Positions 54,083-63,900 of a DNA stretch of 64,000 nt are shown in pieces. The notes beneath the pieces are model-generated. The model worked only from the letters and a program-made list of their open reading frames with translations. It was not told the DNA's origin and searched no databases. The position numbers and the translations under genes were made by a program. Every line of letters starts with the position of its first letter. Position 1 is the stretch's first letter. Source of the stretch: Streptomyces deccanensis (GTDB taxonomy: Bacteria > Actinomycetota > Actinomycetes > Streptomycetales > Streptomycetaceae); NCBI RefSeq assembly GCF_022385335.1, contig NZ_CP092431.1:1922001-1986000 (forward strand), written 5' to 3'.

Positions 54083-57000
54083 TTACTTCTCGGTGACCCC
54101 CGCCGAGTCGAACGTCGCCACCTCGTGCATCGCTCTGGCCGCGCTCTGGACGACCGGGAGGGCGAGGAGGGCGCCGGTGCCCTCGCCAAGGCGGAGGTCG
54201 AGGTCGACCAGGGGGCGCAGGCCCAGCTTCTGGAGGGCGGCGACGTGGCCCGGTTCGGCGCTGCGGTGGCCCGCGATGCACGCGGCGAGGACCTCGGGGG
54301 CGATGGCGCGGGCCACCAGGGCGGCGGCGCCGGCGCTGACGCCGTCGAGGATCACCGGCGTACGGAGGGAGGCGCCGCCGAGGAGGAGGCCGACGATGGC
54401 GGCGTGTTCGAAGCCGCCGATGGCCGCCAGGACGCCGATGGGGTCGGCGGGGTCCGGCTGGTGGAGTTCGATGGCCCGGCGGACGACCTCGGTCTTGCGA
54501 GCGAGGGTCTCGTCGTTGATGCCGGTGCCCCGGCCGGTGACCTCGGCGGGGTCCGCGCCGGTGAAGACGGCGATCAGGGCGGCCGAGGCCGTGGTGTTGG
54601 CGATGCCCATCTCGCCCGTGAGCAGGGCCTTGTTGCCGGCCGCCACCAGGTCGCGGGCGGTCTCGATGCCCACCTCGATGGCCTGCTTGGCCTCCTCGCG
54701 GGTCATCGCGGGGCCGGTGGTCATGTCCGACGTGCCGGCGCGGACCTTGCGCGGCAGCAGCCCCGGGGTGGCCGGGAGGTCGCTCGCCACGCCCACGTCG
54801 ACGACGCAGACCTCGGCGCCCACCTGGGCGGCGAAGGCGTTGCAGACCGCTCCCCCGCCGAGGAAGTTGGCGACCATCTGGGCCGTCACCTCCTGCGGCC
54901 AGGGGGTGACGCCCTGGGCGTGGACACCGTGGTCACCGGCGAAGATCGCGACGGCCGCGGGCTCCGGGATCGGCGGCGGGCACTGGCGGGACAGTCCGGA
55001 GAGCTGGGCGGAGATGATCTCCAGCATGCCGAGCGCGCCGGCCGGCTTCGTCATGCGCTTCTGGCGCTCCCACGCCTCGCCGAGCGCCTTGGCGTCCAGC
55101 GGGCGGATGCCGGCGACGGTCTCGGCGAGCAGGTCGTGCGGCTCGGCGCCGGGCAGGGCGCGGCGGCCGTACGTCTCCTCGTGTACGACCCAGGACAGCG
55201 GGCGGCGCTTGGCCCAGCCCGCCTGCATCAGCTCGGGCTCCTCCGGGAACTCGTCGACGTACCCGACGCACAGGTACGCCACGACCTCCAGGTGCTCGGG
55301 CAGGCCGAGGGCGCGGACCATCTCGCGCTCGTCGAAGAAGCTGACCCAGCCGACGCCGAGGCCCTCGGCGCGGGCCGCGAGCCAGAGGTTCTCGACCGCG
55401 AGGGCGGAGGAGTACGGGGCCATCTGGGGCTGGGTGTGGCGGCCCAGGGTGTGGCGGCCGCCGCGGGTCGGGTCGGCGGTGACGACGATGTTCACCGGGG
55501 TGTCGAGGATGGCCTCGATCTTCAGTTCCTTGAACTGCTTCGCCCGGCCCTTCGGCAGCGACTTCGCGTACGCCTCGCGCTGGCGCTGGGCCAGTTCGTG
55601 CATCGTGCGGCGGGTCTCGGCCGAGCGGATGACCACGAAGTCCCAGGGCTGCGAGTGGCCGACGGAGGGCGCCGTGTGGGCGGCCTCCAGGACGCGGAGC
55701 AGCACGTCGTGCGGGATCGGGTCGTCACGGAAGCCGTTGCGGATGTCGCGGCGCTCGCGCATGACCTTCAGGACGGCCTCGCGCTCGGCGTCGTCGTAGG
55801 GGGGCGCGGCCGGGCCCGCGGGCTGCCGCACGTCGTCCCTCACGTCTTCGGATGCTTCGTCCACCGGGGCCGTGCTCTCTTCGGCTGCTGCTGATTCCAC
55901 TGCTTCCGCTTCCGGCGCCGTCGTCTCGCCGTCCTCCTGGTCGGCGGCCCTGGTGTCGAGGTCCTCGGCGTTCTGGACGACGTCCGGGTGGGCGCCGGCC
56001 GCCGCCGCGAGCGGCCGCGGTACGACGATCGTCTCGGCCTCGGAGCCACGCGGGGCGGGGACCATGACCACGTGCTCGCCCTCCCCCTCCGTCGGGCCTT
56101 CGGCTGCGTCCGTCTGCCCCTCGGCCGCCGGGAACTCGGCGGGGGCGGACGTCGACCCGTCCACGGGGAGCGCCGAAACCACCATCCCCTGGGGCGGGTT
56201 CGGGGCCGGCTGCGCGGCGACCGGCACGGGGCCGTCGGTGGGCACGGGCCGGCTCGCCGGCTGCTCGGTGTCGGCCTCGGCGCCGGGCGCGGGCGCCTGG
56301 GAGGTCACCGCGAGGGGTTGGGCGTCGGCGTCGGGCTCGGCCGGGGTCTGGATGACGGCGCCCTGTGGGGCGTCGGCCTGGGCGGCCGGGGCCGCAGGGG
56401 CTTCTGCGGCGAGCGGCTCGGCGGACGAGGGGTCCACGGGGGCTGAGGCGACAGACGCCGCGTCCACGGGCGTCGGGTCGGCCGTGGGGGCGGCCTGGCC
56501 GGCGGGAGTCGGGGCCTCGCCGGTCAACTCGTCGGCGGGGGCGGGCTCTTGGGCGTTCGCTCCGTCGGTCGGCTGGGCTGCCGCGCCCGCATCCGTGGCC
56601 CCCGGCTCGACGATGGCGTCGGGGGTGAGGGGCTGGGAGGGCTCCGACTGCGAGGGGGTCCCGGTGGGCTGCGCCGCCGCGACCTGGTCCTGAGCGGGGT
56701 CCTGAGCAGGGGTCGCGTCCTGGCCCTGCGCCTGGGTCACCGTGTCCGCGACAATTGCGTCCGGCTCGGAGGCCTGTGGGTCCTGAACCGTGGGGTGTTG
56801 CCCCGCCTGGACGGTCTCCGTCGGCTGGACGCCCTCGGCGAGGGCCTCGGGCGTGGGCTGCGCGGTCTCCGCCGCGAGGGCCTCCTGGGGCAGGGCCTCG
56901 GCCGCATCCGGCTCCGCCGACTGGGGCTCCTCGGCGGCCGGAGTTTCCGACTGCTGGGCGCCGGGCTCAGTGTCCGGGGCGGGTGCCGGTGGGACCTCGT

Positions 57001-58624
57001 CGATCTGCTCGGCCGGGGGCGCGGTGGCGGTCCCCTCGGTCGGCGCGGCGGTCGCGGTCTGCGGGTCCGGTACGTCGGTTACGTCGGCGGAGGCCTGCTC
57101 ATCGGCCACGGTGGGCGGCGTCTGCTGCTCGGGAACGGTGGGGGCCTGCTCGGCGCCATCTGCGGCAGTCGGCGGCACCGGGTCGGCCTGCGCGGGGGCG
57201 GCCCCGGTCAGGGCGTCGGGCTGGGCCGGTGCGGCGTCGTCGACGGGGGTGGCGGTCTCCGCCTCCTGCGCGGCCTGGGGAACGTCCTGCGCCTCGGCGG
57301 CGGACTGCGCCGCGATCGGCTCGGGGTCCTGGGCTGCCGGGGGGAAGGGCGTCGCGTCCGGTGCCTGCGCGGCCTCGGCGGGAGACGCTGCCGCTTCAGG
57401 GGCCGGGACGGGTGCCTGGGTGGGGTCCTGGGCCTCGGCGGGCTGATCCCCGGCAGTCGCGGCGGCCGGCTCGGGCTGCGGCGCCTCGGCCTCCGGAGCC
57501 TGGGTGGCCTCCTCGGCGGCAACGGCCCCGGTCTCGGCCGTCTCCGGTGCCGTGAACGCCGTAGCGGCGGACTCGGGGGCCGGGACGGCGGACTCGGGGG
57601 CCGGGATCTGCTCGGCGACCGGCGCTTCGGCGGGCGTCTGGACCTGAGCGGCCTCGACGGCAACCGGTGCCTCGACCGGCTGGAAGGCTTCGACGGGCTG
57701 CGGGGCCTCGACCTCGACAGCGGCCGGCGCCTGGGCTGCCTGCGGGATCTCGGCGGTCGCGGCCTCGCCCTCGGCTGCCGGCGCTTCGGCCGCCTCCGGG
57801 AGCTGCTCCTCCACGGCACCGGGCGCTTCCGCGACCTCCGGGGCCTGGAGATGCGCCGCGACCGGGGTCCCGACCACGTCGGGGGCGCGGAACTGGGCGA
57901 CCGCCGCCTCCTGAGCCAGGGCGTAGGCGGCGTCCTGCGCCTGGTGGAGGGCCTCGGGGTCCTGGATCTCCTCCGGGGTCTCCGCGGTCTGCGGAGCCTG
58001 CGCCGCCAGGGGTGCCTCGGCCACGGCCACGGAGTGGGGCGTCTCCTGCGGAGCGACCGTTTCTGCAGCCGCTCCCCCTGCGGCGACTCCCGGCGCGGGG
58101 GCGGCCTGGGCCGGGGCGCCGACCCACTGGGACACGGGCTGCGGGGGTACGTCGAGGTACTCCGGACCGGTGGTGGCCGGACCGGCGTGGCGTGCGGCAC
58201 CGGGCGGGACGGGGGCTCCGGCGGGGCCCCGGTCGGCGAGGGAGCGGACCGGGCTGGCGGAGGCGTCGGGCGTCGGCGGGCCGAGGTGCAGCGGGCGGCG
58301 GGCCACCGGCGGCTGCGGGACGGGCGTCGCGACGGGGGTGCGGACGGCGCTGAGGTCGTGCGCGCCGCTGTCGCGGCCGGACATCTCGTGCGGGCCCGGC
58401 TCGTGGACGACGGGCTCGTGGACGACCTGGACGACGGGCTCGGGGGCGGGCGGCGGCATCTCGTTGCCCCACGCGCCCTGGGCGCCCGGCAGCAGAAGGT
58501 CCTCGTCCTCGGCGGCGGTCTCGGAGAGGTAGGTGTACGCACCCGGCGCAGGGACGCCCGGCTGCTCCACCATGCCTGCGCTCTCCGGCTGTCCCTCGCC
58601 CGGGACCTGGCCGGTGTCGGTCAT
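54083..58624 (-). CDS. cobT: BluB-CobT fusion with ~940-residue low-complexity N-terminus
   Basis: A 1513-residue protein. Residues 1 to about 940 are Ala/Pro/Glu/Gln/Thr-rich and without a recognisable fold. Residues about 942-1158 are BluB (5,6-dimethylbenzimidazole synthase, an O2-dependent flavin destructase of the nitroreductase fold): VLKVMRERRDIRNGFRDDPI, EAAHTAPSVGHSQPWDFVVI, APYSSALAVENLWLAARAEG, RRPLSWVVHEETYGRR. Residues about 1160-1513 are CobT (nicotinate-nucleotide:DMB phosphoribosyltransferase): KPAGALGMLE, AIFAGDHGVHAQGVTPWPQE, GHRSAEPGH, and the catalytic glutamate in DLRLGEGTGALLAL. Fusing DMB synthesis with its activation would channel the base. Start is ATG at 58622-58624 with GAGGGG upstream. 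Confidence 0.92.
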   Translation of the reverse strand: MTDTGQVPGEGQPESAGMVEQPGVPAPGAYTYLSETAAEDEDLLLPGAQGAWGNEMPPPAPEPVVQVVHEPVVHEPGPHEMSGRDSGAHDLSAVRTPVATPVPQPPVARRPLHLGPPTPDASASPVRSLADRGPAGAPVPPGAARHAGPATTGPEYLDVPPQPVSQWVGAPAQAAPAPGVAAGGAAAETVAPQETPHSVAVAEAPLAAQAPQTAETPEEIQDPEALHQAQDAAYALAQEAAVAQFRAPDVVGTPVAAHLQAPEVAEAPGAVEEQLPEAAEAPAAEGEAATAEIPQAAQAPAAVEVEAPQPVEAFQPVEAPVAVEAAQVQTPAEAPVAEQIPAPESAVPAPESAATAFTAPETAETGAVAAEEATQAPEAEAPQPEPAAATAGDQPAEAQDPTQAPVPAPEAAASPAEAAQAPDATPFPPAAQDPEPIAAQSAAEAQDVPQAAQEAETATPVDDAAPAQPDALTGAAPAQADPVPPTAADGAEQAPTVPEQQTPPTVADEQASADVTDVPDPQTATAAPTEGTATAPPAEQIDEVPPAPAPDTEPGAQQSETPAAEEPQSAEPDAAEALPQEALAAETAQPTPEALAEGVQPTETVQAGQHPTVQDPQASEPDAIVADTVTQAQGQDATPAQDPAQDQVAAAQPTGTPSQSEPSQPLTPDAIVEPGATDAGAAAQPTDGANAQEPAPADELTGEAPTPAGQAAPTADPTPVDAASVASAPVDPSSAEPLAAEAPAAPAAQADAPQGAVIQTPAEPDADAQPLAVTSQAPAPGAEADTEQPASRPVPTDGPVPVAAQPAPNPPQGMVVSALPVDGSTSAPAEFPAAEGQTDAAEGPTEGEGEHVVMVPAPRGSEAETIVVPRPLAAAAGAHPDVVQNAEDLDTRAADQEDGETTAPEAEAVESAAAEESTAPVDEASEDVRDDVRQPAGPAAPPYDDAEREAVLKVMRERRDIRNGFRDDPIPHDVLLRVLEAAHTAPSVGHSQPWDFVVIRSAETRRTMHELAQRQREAYAKSLPKGRAKQFKELKIEAILDTPVNIVVTADPTRGGRHTLGRHTQPQMAPYSSALAVENLWLAARAEGLGVGWVSFFDEREMVRALGLPEHLEVVAYLCVGYVDEFPEEPELMQAGWAKRRPLSWVVHEETYGRRALPGAEPHDLLAETVAGIRPLDAKALGEAWERQKRMTKPAGALGMLEIISAQLSGLSRQCPPPIPEPAAVAIFAGDHGVHAQGVTPWPQEVTAQMVANFLGGGAVCNAFAAQVGAEVCVVDVGVASDLPATPGLLPRKVRAGTSDMTTGPAMTREEAKQAIEVGIETARDLVAAGNKALLTGEMGIANTTASAALIAVFTGADPAEVTGRGTGINDETLARKTEVVRRAIELHQPDPADPIGVLAAIGGFEHAAIVGLLLGGASLRTPVILDGVSAGAAALVARAIAPEVLAACIAGHRSAEPGHVAALQKLGLRPLVDLDLRLGEGTGALLALPVVQSAARAMHEVATFDSAGVTEK

Positions 58625-58974
58625 GCGTACCCCTCGCCCATCGGTTAGTGCCTCCATGCCAGCTGGCCCGGGAACGGCGCACCTACCGCCCCACTGCTGT
58701 GGAGAACGAGCGTGCGTGCCCAGCGGCACGTGACGACCCGCCTGCATGTCGACAAAGCCATTGAAGGGCCATTGTCGCGGTCGTCCCCCCGTCGCGACAG
58801 CTTGATCCGCGACGGTCCGCTGTGGACTGCGCCACGTTGCGCGTCCTCCCCGTTCCGCCGTACCACACACGCTCTCAAAACGGGCGCGTTTTTAGGACAT
58901 TGACCGACGAAGTGCCGGGTGTCGAAGTGCGGTACGACGGTCGGCCAGCCTACCGCGCCGGTACGACAACCGGA
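58625..58974. other. cobT upstream region
   Basis: A 350-base gap between cobL and cobT, both on the minus strand. It holds a hairpin at 58750-58777 (arms CGACAA and TTGTCG around inner GCC/GGC). I looked for a cobalamin riboswitch and saw no B12 box. The ORFs here are shadows. Confidence 0.5.
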
Positions 58975-60186
58975 TCACTGGGAACGGTCGGGCAGGTTCC
59001 CGCTGAGCAGGAACGCGACGCTCCGTTCCCTCTCCGTCCAAGCCCTTGTATCGAGTTCGACGGACTGGACGAACTCGCAGCGGACCTCGTACCCGTGCTC
59101 GGTCAGGTCGCGTCCGATGCGCTCGGCGGCGGGGCGGGTGAGCGCGTGCGTGACGATGCGCTGCGGGCGGCGGTCGGCGACGGCGGAGACCACCGTCGCT
59201 CCCCCGCCGCCGACGCGGACGACATCGGGTTCGGGGAGGTTCTCCAGGACGTGCGGGGCGGCGCCGTGGACCACGTGGAGCTGGACGCCGAAGCGGCGGG
59301 CGGCGAGGGTCGTACGGCCGCAGGCCTCGGGGTCGCGGTCGACGGCTATGACGGCGGCGCCGGAGCGGGCCGCCTCGGTGGCGAAGGCACCGCTGCCCGA
59401 GCCGATGTCCCACACCAGGTCGCCCACCCGGGGTCCGAGCCGGGCCAGTTGGGAGGAGCGCAGCAGTTCGGCCTCGCCCTCGCCCATGGCGGCGCCGTAG
59501 ACACCGGAGGGCAGTGCCCAGCCGCGCGGGCCGGTGCCGGGGTCGCGGCCCGCGAGCCAGCCGCCGTTCTCGCCGGCGGTGGCGGGTCCGCCGATGACGA
59601 TGACGAGGTTGGGGTCGCGCCAGGTGCGGTCGACGGCCTTGTCGGAGCTGAGGACGGTGACCCTCTCGCGTTCCGTGCCGAGTTCCTCGCAGACCACGAA
59701 GGTGCGGTGAACCCTGTCGAGGAGGAGGCCGAGTTCGGCGGGTCCGGCGCCGGGCGAGGTGAGGACGGCGACCTTGGCGTGGGCGCGGCACACGTTGACC
59801 GCGCGGCGCAGCGTACGGCGGTGGGCGACGACCACCTGGGCGTCGTCCCAGGGCATGCCCGCGCGGGCGAAGGCGGCGGCCACGGAGGAGACGCCGGGGA
59901 CCACCTCGACCTCCAGGCCGAACTCGGGGGCCCGGAGGGTGCGGACGACGCCGAAGAAGCCCGGGTCGCCGTCGGCGAGGACGACGGCGGTGCCCCGGTG
60001 GCCGGCGATGCGGCGGGCGGCCAGGGCGACACTGCCGAGGCGGATGCGTTCGGCGGCCGGGGGCACCTCGGGCAGGGCGAGGTGGTGGGCGGCGCCGGCC
60101 ACCAGGGTGGCGGCGGCGAGGGCGGAGCGCGCCGCGGCGGTCAGGGGGGAGCCGTCCCAGCCGATCACCGTGACCCGGTCGGCCAT
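58975..60186 (-). CDS. cobL: Precorrin-6Y C5,15-methyltransferase (decarboxylating), CbiE-CbiT type
   Basis: A 403-residue bifunctional enzyme of the aerobic cobalamin pathway. The N-terminal CbiE part (about 1-200) starts MADRVTVIGWDGSPLTAAARS, with LADGDPGFFGVVRTL and VVPGVSSVAAAFARAG. The C-terminal CbiT part has the SAM motif DLVWDIGSGSGAFATEAARSG (about 258-278) and ends VEL...ERERSVAFLLSGN. Start is ATG at 60184-60186 with GGAGA upstream. It leads into the cobT/cobA group. Confidence 0.93.
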   Translation of the reverse strand: MADRVTVIGWDGSPLTAAARSALAAATLVAGAAHHLALPEVPPAAERIRLGSVALAARRIAGHRGTAVVLADGDPGFFGVVRTLRAPEFGLEVEVVPGVSSVAAAFARAGMPWDDAQVVVAHRRTLRRAVNVCRAHAKVAVLTSPGAGPAELGLLLDRVHRTFVVCEELGTERERVTVLSSDKAVDRTWRDPNLVIVIGGPATAGENGGWLAGRDPGTGPRGWALPSGVYGAAMGEGEAELLRSSQLARLGPRVGDLVWDIGSGSGAFATEAARSGAAVIAVDRDPEACGRTTLAARRFGVQLHVVHGAAPHVLENLPEPDVVRVGGGGATVVSAVADRRPQRIVTHALTRPAAERIGRDLTEHGYEVRCEFVQSVELDTRAWTERERSVAFLLSGNLPDRSQ

Positions 60187-60310
60187 CGTCGTCAGTCTCC
60201 AGAGGGTCTTCGCAGGTCGTCGGATTGCCCGCTCGGGGTCCCGTGAGAGTACCTGGTGACGGGGTGGGACCCGGCGGCCGGGCGGCGGCCTCCGCGTACC
60301 CGTGGGTTGT

Positions 60311-60949
60311 TCAGTTCCAGTCCGAGTAGGAGCCGAAACCACCGCTGTCGGCCAGTTCCTCGCTGACGCCCTCGATGTCCTCGGGCAGCAGGCTCCAGAC
60401 GATGAAGTCCGTGCGGATCTCGGTCCAGCCGTCCTCGGCGGTGCGGGCCCGCGCTATGCAGGCGTTGCGCAGTACGCCCTCGCTGATACAGCCGATCTTC
60501 TGCGCGACCTGCTGGGAGGCGGTGTTGTCGGCGGCGGTGCGCAGCTCGATGCGTTCGAACTTCTGCTCGCGGAACAGCCATTGGGCGGTCGCGAGGGCCG
60601 CTTCGGAGGCGTAGCCCTCGCCGCGCGCCCAGGGGGCGACGACGTACGACAGTTCCGTGGCTCTGACGTGCCAGTCGGTCCTGGTCAGTTGGATGACACC
60701 GACCAGGCGCTGGGTGAGGAACTCGGTGACCGCGAGGTCGAGTCCGCGTCCGGAGGTGCGTTCGGTGGGCGCGTACTCGGTGATCCAGGTACGCGCCTCA
60801 CGTTCGGTGAACGGTTGCGGGACGTCGGTCCAGGCCATCACCTGTTCGTCGTTCATCATCTCGGTGAACGCCTGGATGTCGTCCTCGTCGAACGGGCGCA
60901 GAACCAACCGATCCGTGCTGATGGAGATGTCGGGAAAGGTGCTCGTCAT
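60311..60949 (-). CDS. GNAT N-acetyltransferase (RimJ/RimL type)
   Basis: A 212-residue acetyltransferase. The RimJ/RimL-like pattern is clear: TDRLVLRPFDEDDIQAFTEMMND, then YVVAPWARGEGYASEAALATAQWLF (acetyl-CoA loop) and RIELRTAADNTASQQVAQKIGCISEGVLRNAC. It probably acetylates a protein N-terminus or a small amine. Start is ATG at 60947-60949 with GGAGCGG upstream. Position between cobL and the met operon tells nothing about its role. Confidence 0.9.
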   Translation of the reverse strand: MTSTFPDISISTDRLVLRPFDEDDIQAFTEMMNDEQVMAWTDVPQPFTEREARTWITEYAPTERTSGRGLDLAVTEFLTQRLVGVIQLTRTDWHVRATELSYVVAPWARGEGYASEAALATAQWLFREQKFERIELRTAADNTASQQVAQKIGCISEGVLRNACIARARTAEDGWTEIRTDFIVWSLLPEDIEGVSEELADSGGFGSYSDWN

Positions 60950-61031
60950 GCGCCGCTCCGTAACCTTCGAAAACTTTGAGGGCCTGCTGAACTGCCCAGC
61001 ATGCAGCATGAAAGCACTGAATCGCACCACA

Positions 61032-61062
61032 GGGGTCCACTCCCTGTGAGGGAGCGGACCCC
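61032..61062 (-). terminator. Terminator of the metN-metI-metQ operon
   Basis: A 14-bp stem with one mismatch, arms 61032-61045 and 61049-61062 (GGGGTCCACTCCCT), loop GTG, 80 bases after the metQ stop on the minus strand. Confidence 0.75.
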
Positions 61063-61141
61063 ATGCGTGGCGATACGCCGTATACGTACGGTCGGATCAT
61101 GTACGGATCGGAAGGCGATCAGACGGCGGATCGGGAGGCGG

Positions 61142-61975
61142 TCAGAAGGACGGGATGACGGAGCCGTTGCTCCACTTGTCCTCGATGAACTTCCTGACCT
61201 CGTCCGAGGTGAGGAGCTTGGCGAGCTTCTTGACGCGCGGGTCGTCCTCGTTGCCCTCCTTGACGGCGAGGAAGTTGCCGTTGGGGTTGTCCTTGGCGGG
61301 CTCGACGGCGAGGGCGTCGTCGGCGGGCGAGAGGTCGGCCTCCAGCGCGTAGTTGCCGTTGATCACCGCGGCGTCGACGTCGTCCAGGGAGCGCGGGGTC
61401 TGGGCCGCCTCCAGCTCCTTGAACTTGAGCTTCTTGGGGTTCTCGGTGATGTCGGCGGGGGTCGCGTCGGTGCCGACGCCGTCCTTGAGCGTGATGATCC
61501 CGGCGGAGTCCAGGAGCTTGAGGGCGCGGGCCTCGTTGACCGTGTCGTTCGGGACGGCGACGGTCGCGCCGCTCTTGAGGTCGTCCTTGCTCTTGACCTT
61601 GTTCGAGTAGAGGCCGAGCGGCTCCAGGTGCACGGTGACGACGGGCACGATGTGGGTGCCCTGCTTCTTGTTGAAGTCGTCGAGGTACGGCTGGTTCTGG
61701 AAGTAGTTGGCGTCCACGGAGCCGTCCTCGGTCGCCGTGTTCGGCAGGACGTAGTCGGTGAACTCCTTGACCTCCAGGTCGAGGCCCGCGTCCTTCGCCA
61801 GGTTGTCCTTGACGAAGTTCAGGATCTCGGCGTGCGGGGTGGGGTTGGCGGCGACGACCAGTGGGCCGCTCGTGTCGGACGCGCTGTCGGTCTTGTCCGC
61901 GCCGCAGGCGGTGAGCCCGAGGGTGAGGGCTCCGGCGGCGAGGACGGCGGTGGTGAGCTTGGCGGTGTTACGCAC
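61142..61975 (-). CDS. metQ: Methionine-binding lipoprotein MetQ
   Basis: A 277-residue NlpA-family solute-binding lipoprotein. Signal peptide MRNTAKLTTAVLAAGALTLGLTACG ends with the lipobox LTAC (Cys24). Family parts include VVAANPTPHAEILNFVKDN, NYFQNQPYLDDFNKKQ and AVINGNYALEADLSP. It feeds methionine to MetNI. Start is GTG at 61973-61975 with AAAGGAAAGG upstream. Last gene of the operon. Confidence 0.95.
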   Translation of the reverse strand: MRNTAKLTTAVLAAGALTLGLTACGADKTDSASDTSGPLVVAANPTPHAEILNFVKDNLAKDAGLDLEVKEFTDYVLPNTATEDGSVDANYFQNQPYLDDFNKKQGTHIVPVVTVHLEPLGLYSNKVKSKDDLKSGATVAVPNDTVNEARALKLLDSAGIITLKDGVGTDATPADITENPKKLKFKELEAAQTPRSLDDVDAAVINGNYALEADLSPADDALAVEPAKDNPNGNFLAVKEGNEDDPRVKKLAKLLTSDEVRKFIEDKWSNGSVIPSF

Positions 61976-62050
61976 GAAAAGTGCCTTTCCTTTTGGGTGG
62001 AGCGGTCCCGTCTTGGGTGGGACGGGAAATCTGTGGGTGGCCGAGAGAGG

Positions 62051-62788
62051 TCAGACCTTGGTGGCCTCGGGCGCGGTCGGCTCGGTCTTGGCCCTGAGCA
62101 GCCGGAGCGCCGGCGCGGGACCGGAGCGGCCGCCGCGGCGGTGCAGGGCGCGGGCCGCGTAGTCGCCGGCGAACTGGATGGCGGAGATGACGACGGCGAG
62201 GACCGCCACGGTGATCCACATCAGTTCGGTCTCGAAGCGCTGGTAGCCGTAGCGGATGGCGATGTCGCCGAGGCCGCCCGCGCCCACGGTGCCGGCCATG
62301 GCCGAGTAGCCGATCAGGGCGACGACGGTGGTCGTGGCGGAGGAGATCAGTGAGGGCAGGGACTCGGGGACGAGGACGCTGCGGACGACGGTCCACGTGT
62401 TGCCGCCCATGGCCTGCACGGCCTCGACCAGCCCGTGGTCCACCTCGCGCACGGCCGTCTCGACGAGGCGCGCGAAGAACGGGATGGCGCCGATCGCGAG
62501 CGGCACGATGGCGGCCTCACGGCCGATGGTCGAGCCGGTGACCCAGCGGGTGAAGCCCATCAGCGCGACCATCAGGATGATGAAGGGCATCGAGCGGGCG
62601 ATGTTCACGATCTGCCCGACGACCCTGTTGGCGAGGACGTTCTGCAGCAGGCCGCCCCGGTCCGTGAGGACGAGCAGGATGCCGAGCGGGAGGCCGCCGA
62701 CGACGGCGATGAGGGTGGACCAGCCGACCATGTAGAGGGTGTCCCAACAGGCCTGCTCCAGCAGGGGCCGCATCTCGGACCAGGTCAC
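62051..62788 (-). CDS. metI: Methionine ABC transporter permease MetI
   Basis: A 245-residue permease with five predicted helices. The EAA-type loop is VDHGLVEAVQAMGGNTWTVVRSVLVPESLP. The start is VTWSEMRPLLEQACWDTLYMVGWS at GTG 62786-62788, overlapping the metN stop (GTGA). The last 25 residues are basic and Ala-rich. 75 bases separate it from metQ. Confidence 0.95.
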   Translation of the reverse strand: MTWSEMRPLLEQACWDTLYMVGWSTLIAVVGGLPLGILLVLTDRGGLLQNVLANRVVGQIVNIARSMPFIILMVALMGFTRWVTGSTIGREAAIVPLAIGAIPFFARLVETAVREVDHGLVEAVQAMGGNTWTVVRSVLVPESLPSLISSATTTVVALIGYSAMAGTVGAGGLGDIAIRYGYQRFETELMWITVAVLAVVISAIQFAGDYAARALHRRGGRSGPAPALRLLRAKTEPTAPEATKV

Positions 62789-63900
62789 TTGGCACCTTCC
62801 TTCACCGGCGCGGACGACAGCGCGGGCGCCGGTGGGGACGCCTGGGCGTCCCGGCCGACCACGTCGATCTGGAGGCCCTGTTCGCGCAGGAAGCCGACGG
62901 GAACCACGTTGTCCTCGTAGCGGCCGGGCAGTTCGATGCGCATCCGGCCGATCTGGAGGCCGCCGACGGTGTCGATGGCGGCGCCGAGGATCGAGATGTC
63001 GATGTTGTACGTGCGGGACAGCTGGGAGATGACCGGCTGGGTGGCGGCCTCGCCCTGGAAGGTGACGTCGAGGACGGTGCGGTCGTCGCCGGTGGCCTCA
63101 CCGCCCACCGGGAAGAGCGCGGCGGCCAGTTCGGAGCCCGGGGTGGCGAGCAGTTCGCTGACCGTGCCGGACTCGACGAGGCGCCCCTTCTCCATGAGGG
63201 CGGCGGAGTCGCAGACGCTCTTCACGACGTCCATCTCGTGCGTGATGAGCAGGACGGTCAGGCCCAACTGCCGGTTCAGGTCGCGCAGCAGCGCCAGGAT
63301 CGAGCGGGTGGTCTCCGGGTCGAGGGCGCTGGTGGCCTCGTCGGAGAGGAGCACCTTCGGGTCGCCGGCGAGTGCGCGGGCGATGCCGACGCGCTGCTTC
63401 TGACCGCCGGAGAGCTGGGCCGGGTAGGCCTTGGCCTTGTCGGCGAGACCCACGAGGTCGAGCAGTTCCAGGGCCTTGCGGGAGCGCTCCTGGCCGGACC
63501 TGCCGAGGATTTCGAGCGGCAGCTCGACGTTGTCCTGGACGGTGCGGGAGGAGAGCAGGTTGAAGTGCTGGAAGACCATGCCGATCCGGCTGCGCGCCTG
63601 CCGGAGCTGCCGGCCGGCGCGGGGACCGCGGCCGGCCAGGGCGGTGAGGTCCTGGCCCGCCACGGCCACGGTTCCGGAGGTGGGGCGTTCGAGCAGGTTG
63701 ACGCAGCGGATGAGCGAGGACTTGCCGGCGCCGGACTGGCCGATCACGCCGTACACCTCGCCCTCGCGTACATGCAGATCGACGCCGTCGAGGGCGGTGA
63801 CCTCGCGGCCACGACCTCGATAGACCTTGGTCAGGCCCGATGTGGTGATCACTGGATTTCCGTCACTGTCGAGTGCGCGGGCGTGGGTGTGCCCGGACAC
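62785..63900 (-). CDS. metN: Methionine ABC transporter ATP-binding protein MetN
   Basis: A 371-residue ATPase. Walker A is GQSGAGKSS, the signature LSGGQKQRVGIARALA, Walker B VLLSDEATSALD, and the H-loop LITHEMDV. The C-terminal NIL/ACT-like domain (about 275-350) senses methionine in family members. I give the longest frame; the start may be GTG at 63850-63852, giving VITTSGLTKVYRGRGREV. No S-box riboswitch is visible in the bases upstream inside the window. Confidence 0.94.
   Translation of the reverse strand: MSGHTHARALDSDGNPVITTSGLTKVYRGRGREVTALDGVDLHVREGEVYGVIGQSGAGKSSLIRCVNLLERPTSGTVAVAGQDLTALAGRGPRAGRQLRQARSRIGMVFQHFNLLSSRTVQDNVELPLEILGRSGQERSRKALELLDLVGLADKAKAYPAQLSGGQKQRVGIARALAGDPKVLLSDEATSALDPETTRSILALLRDLNRQLGLTVLLITHEMDVVKSVCDSAALMEKGRLVESGTVSELLATPGSELAAALFPVGGEATGDDRTVLDVTFQGEAATQPVISQLSRTYNIDISILGAAIDTVGGLQIGRMRIELPGRYEDNVVPVGFLREQGLQIDVVGRDAQASPPAPALSSAPVKEGAK

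Noticed and set aside
58625..58974. Cobalamin riboswitch before cobT
   Set aside because: No B12-box or conserved core could be found on the minus strand; only a small hairpin is present.
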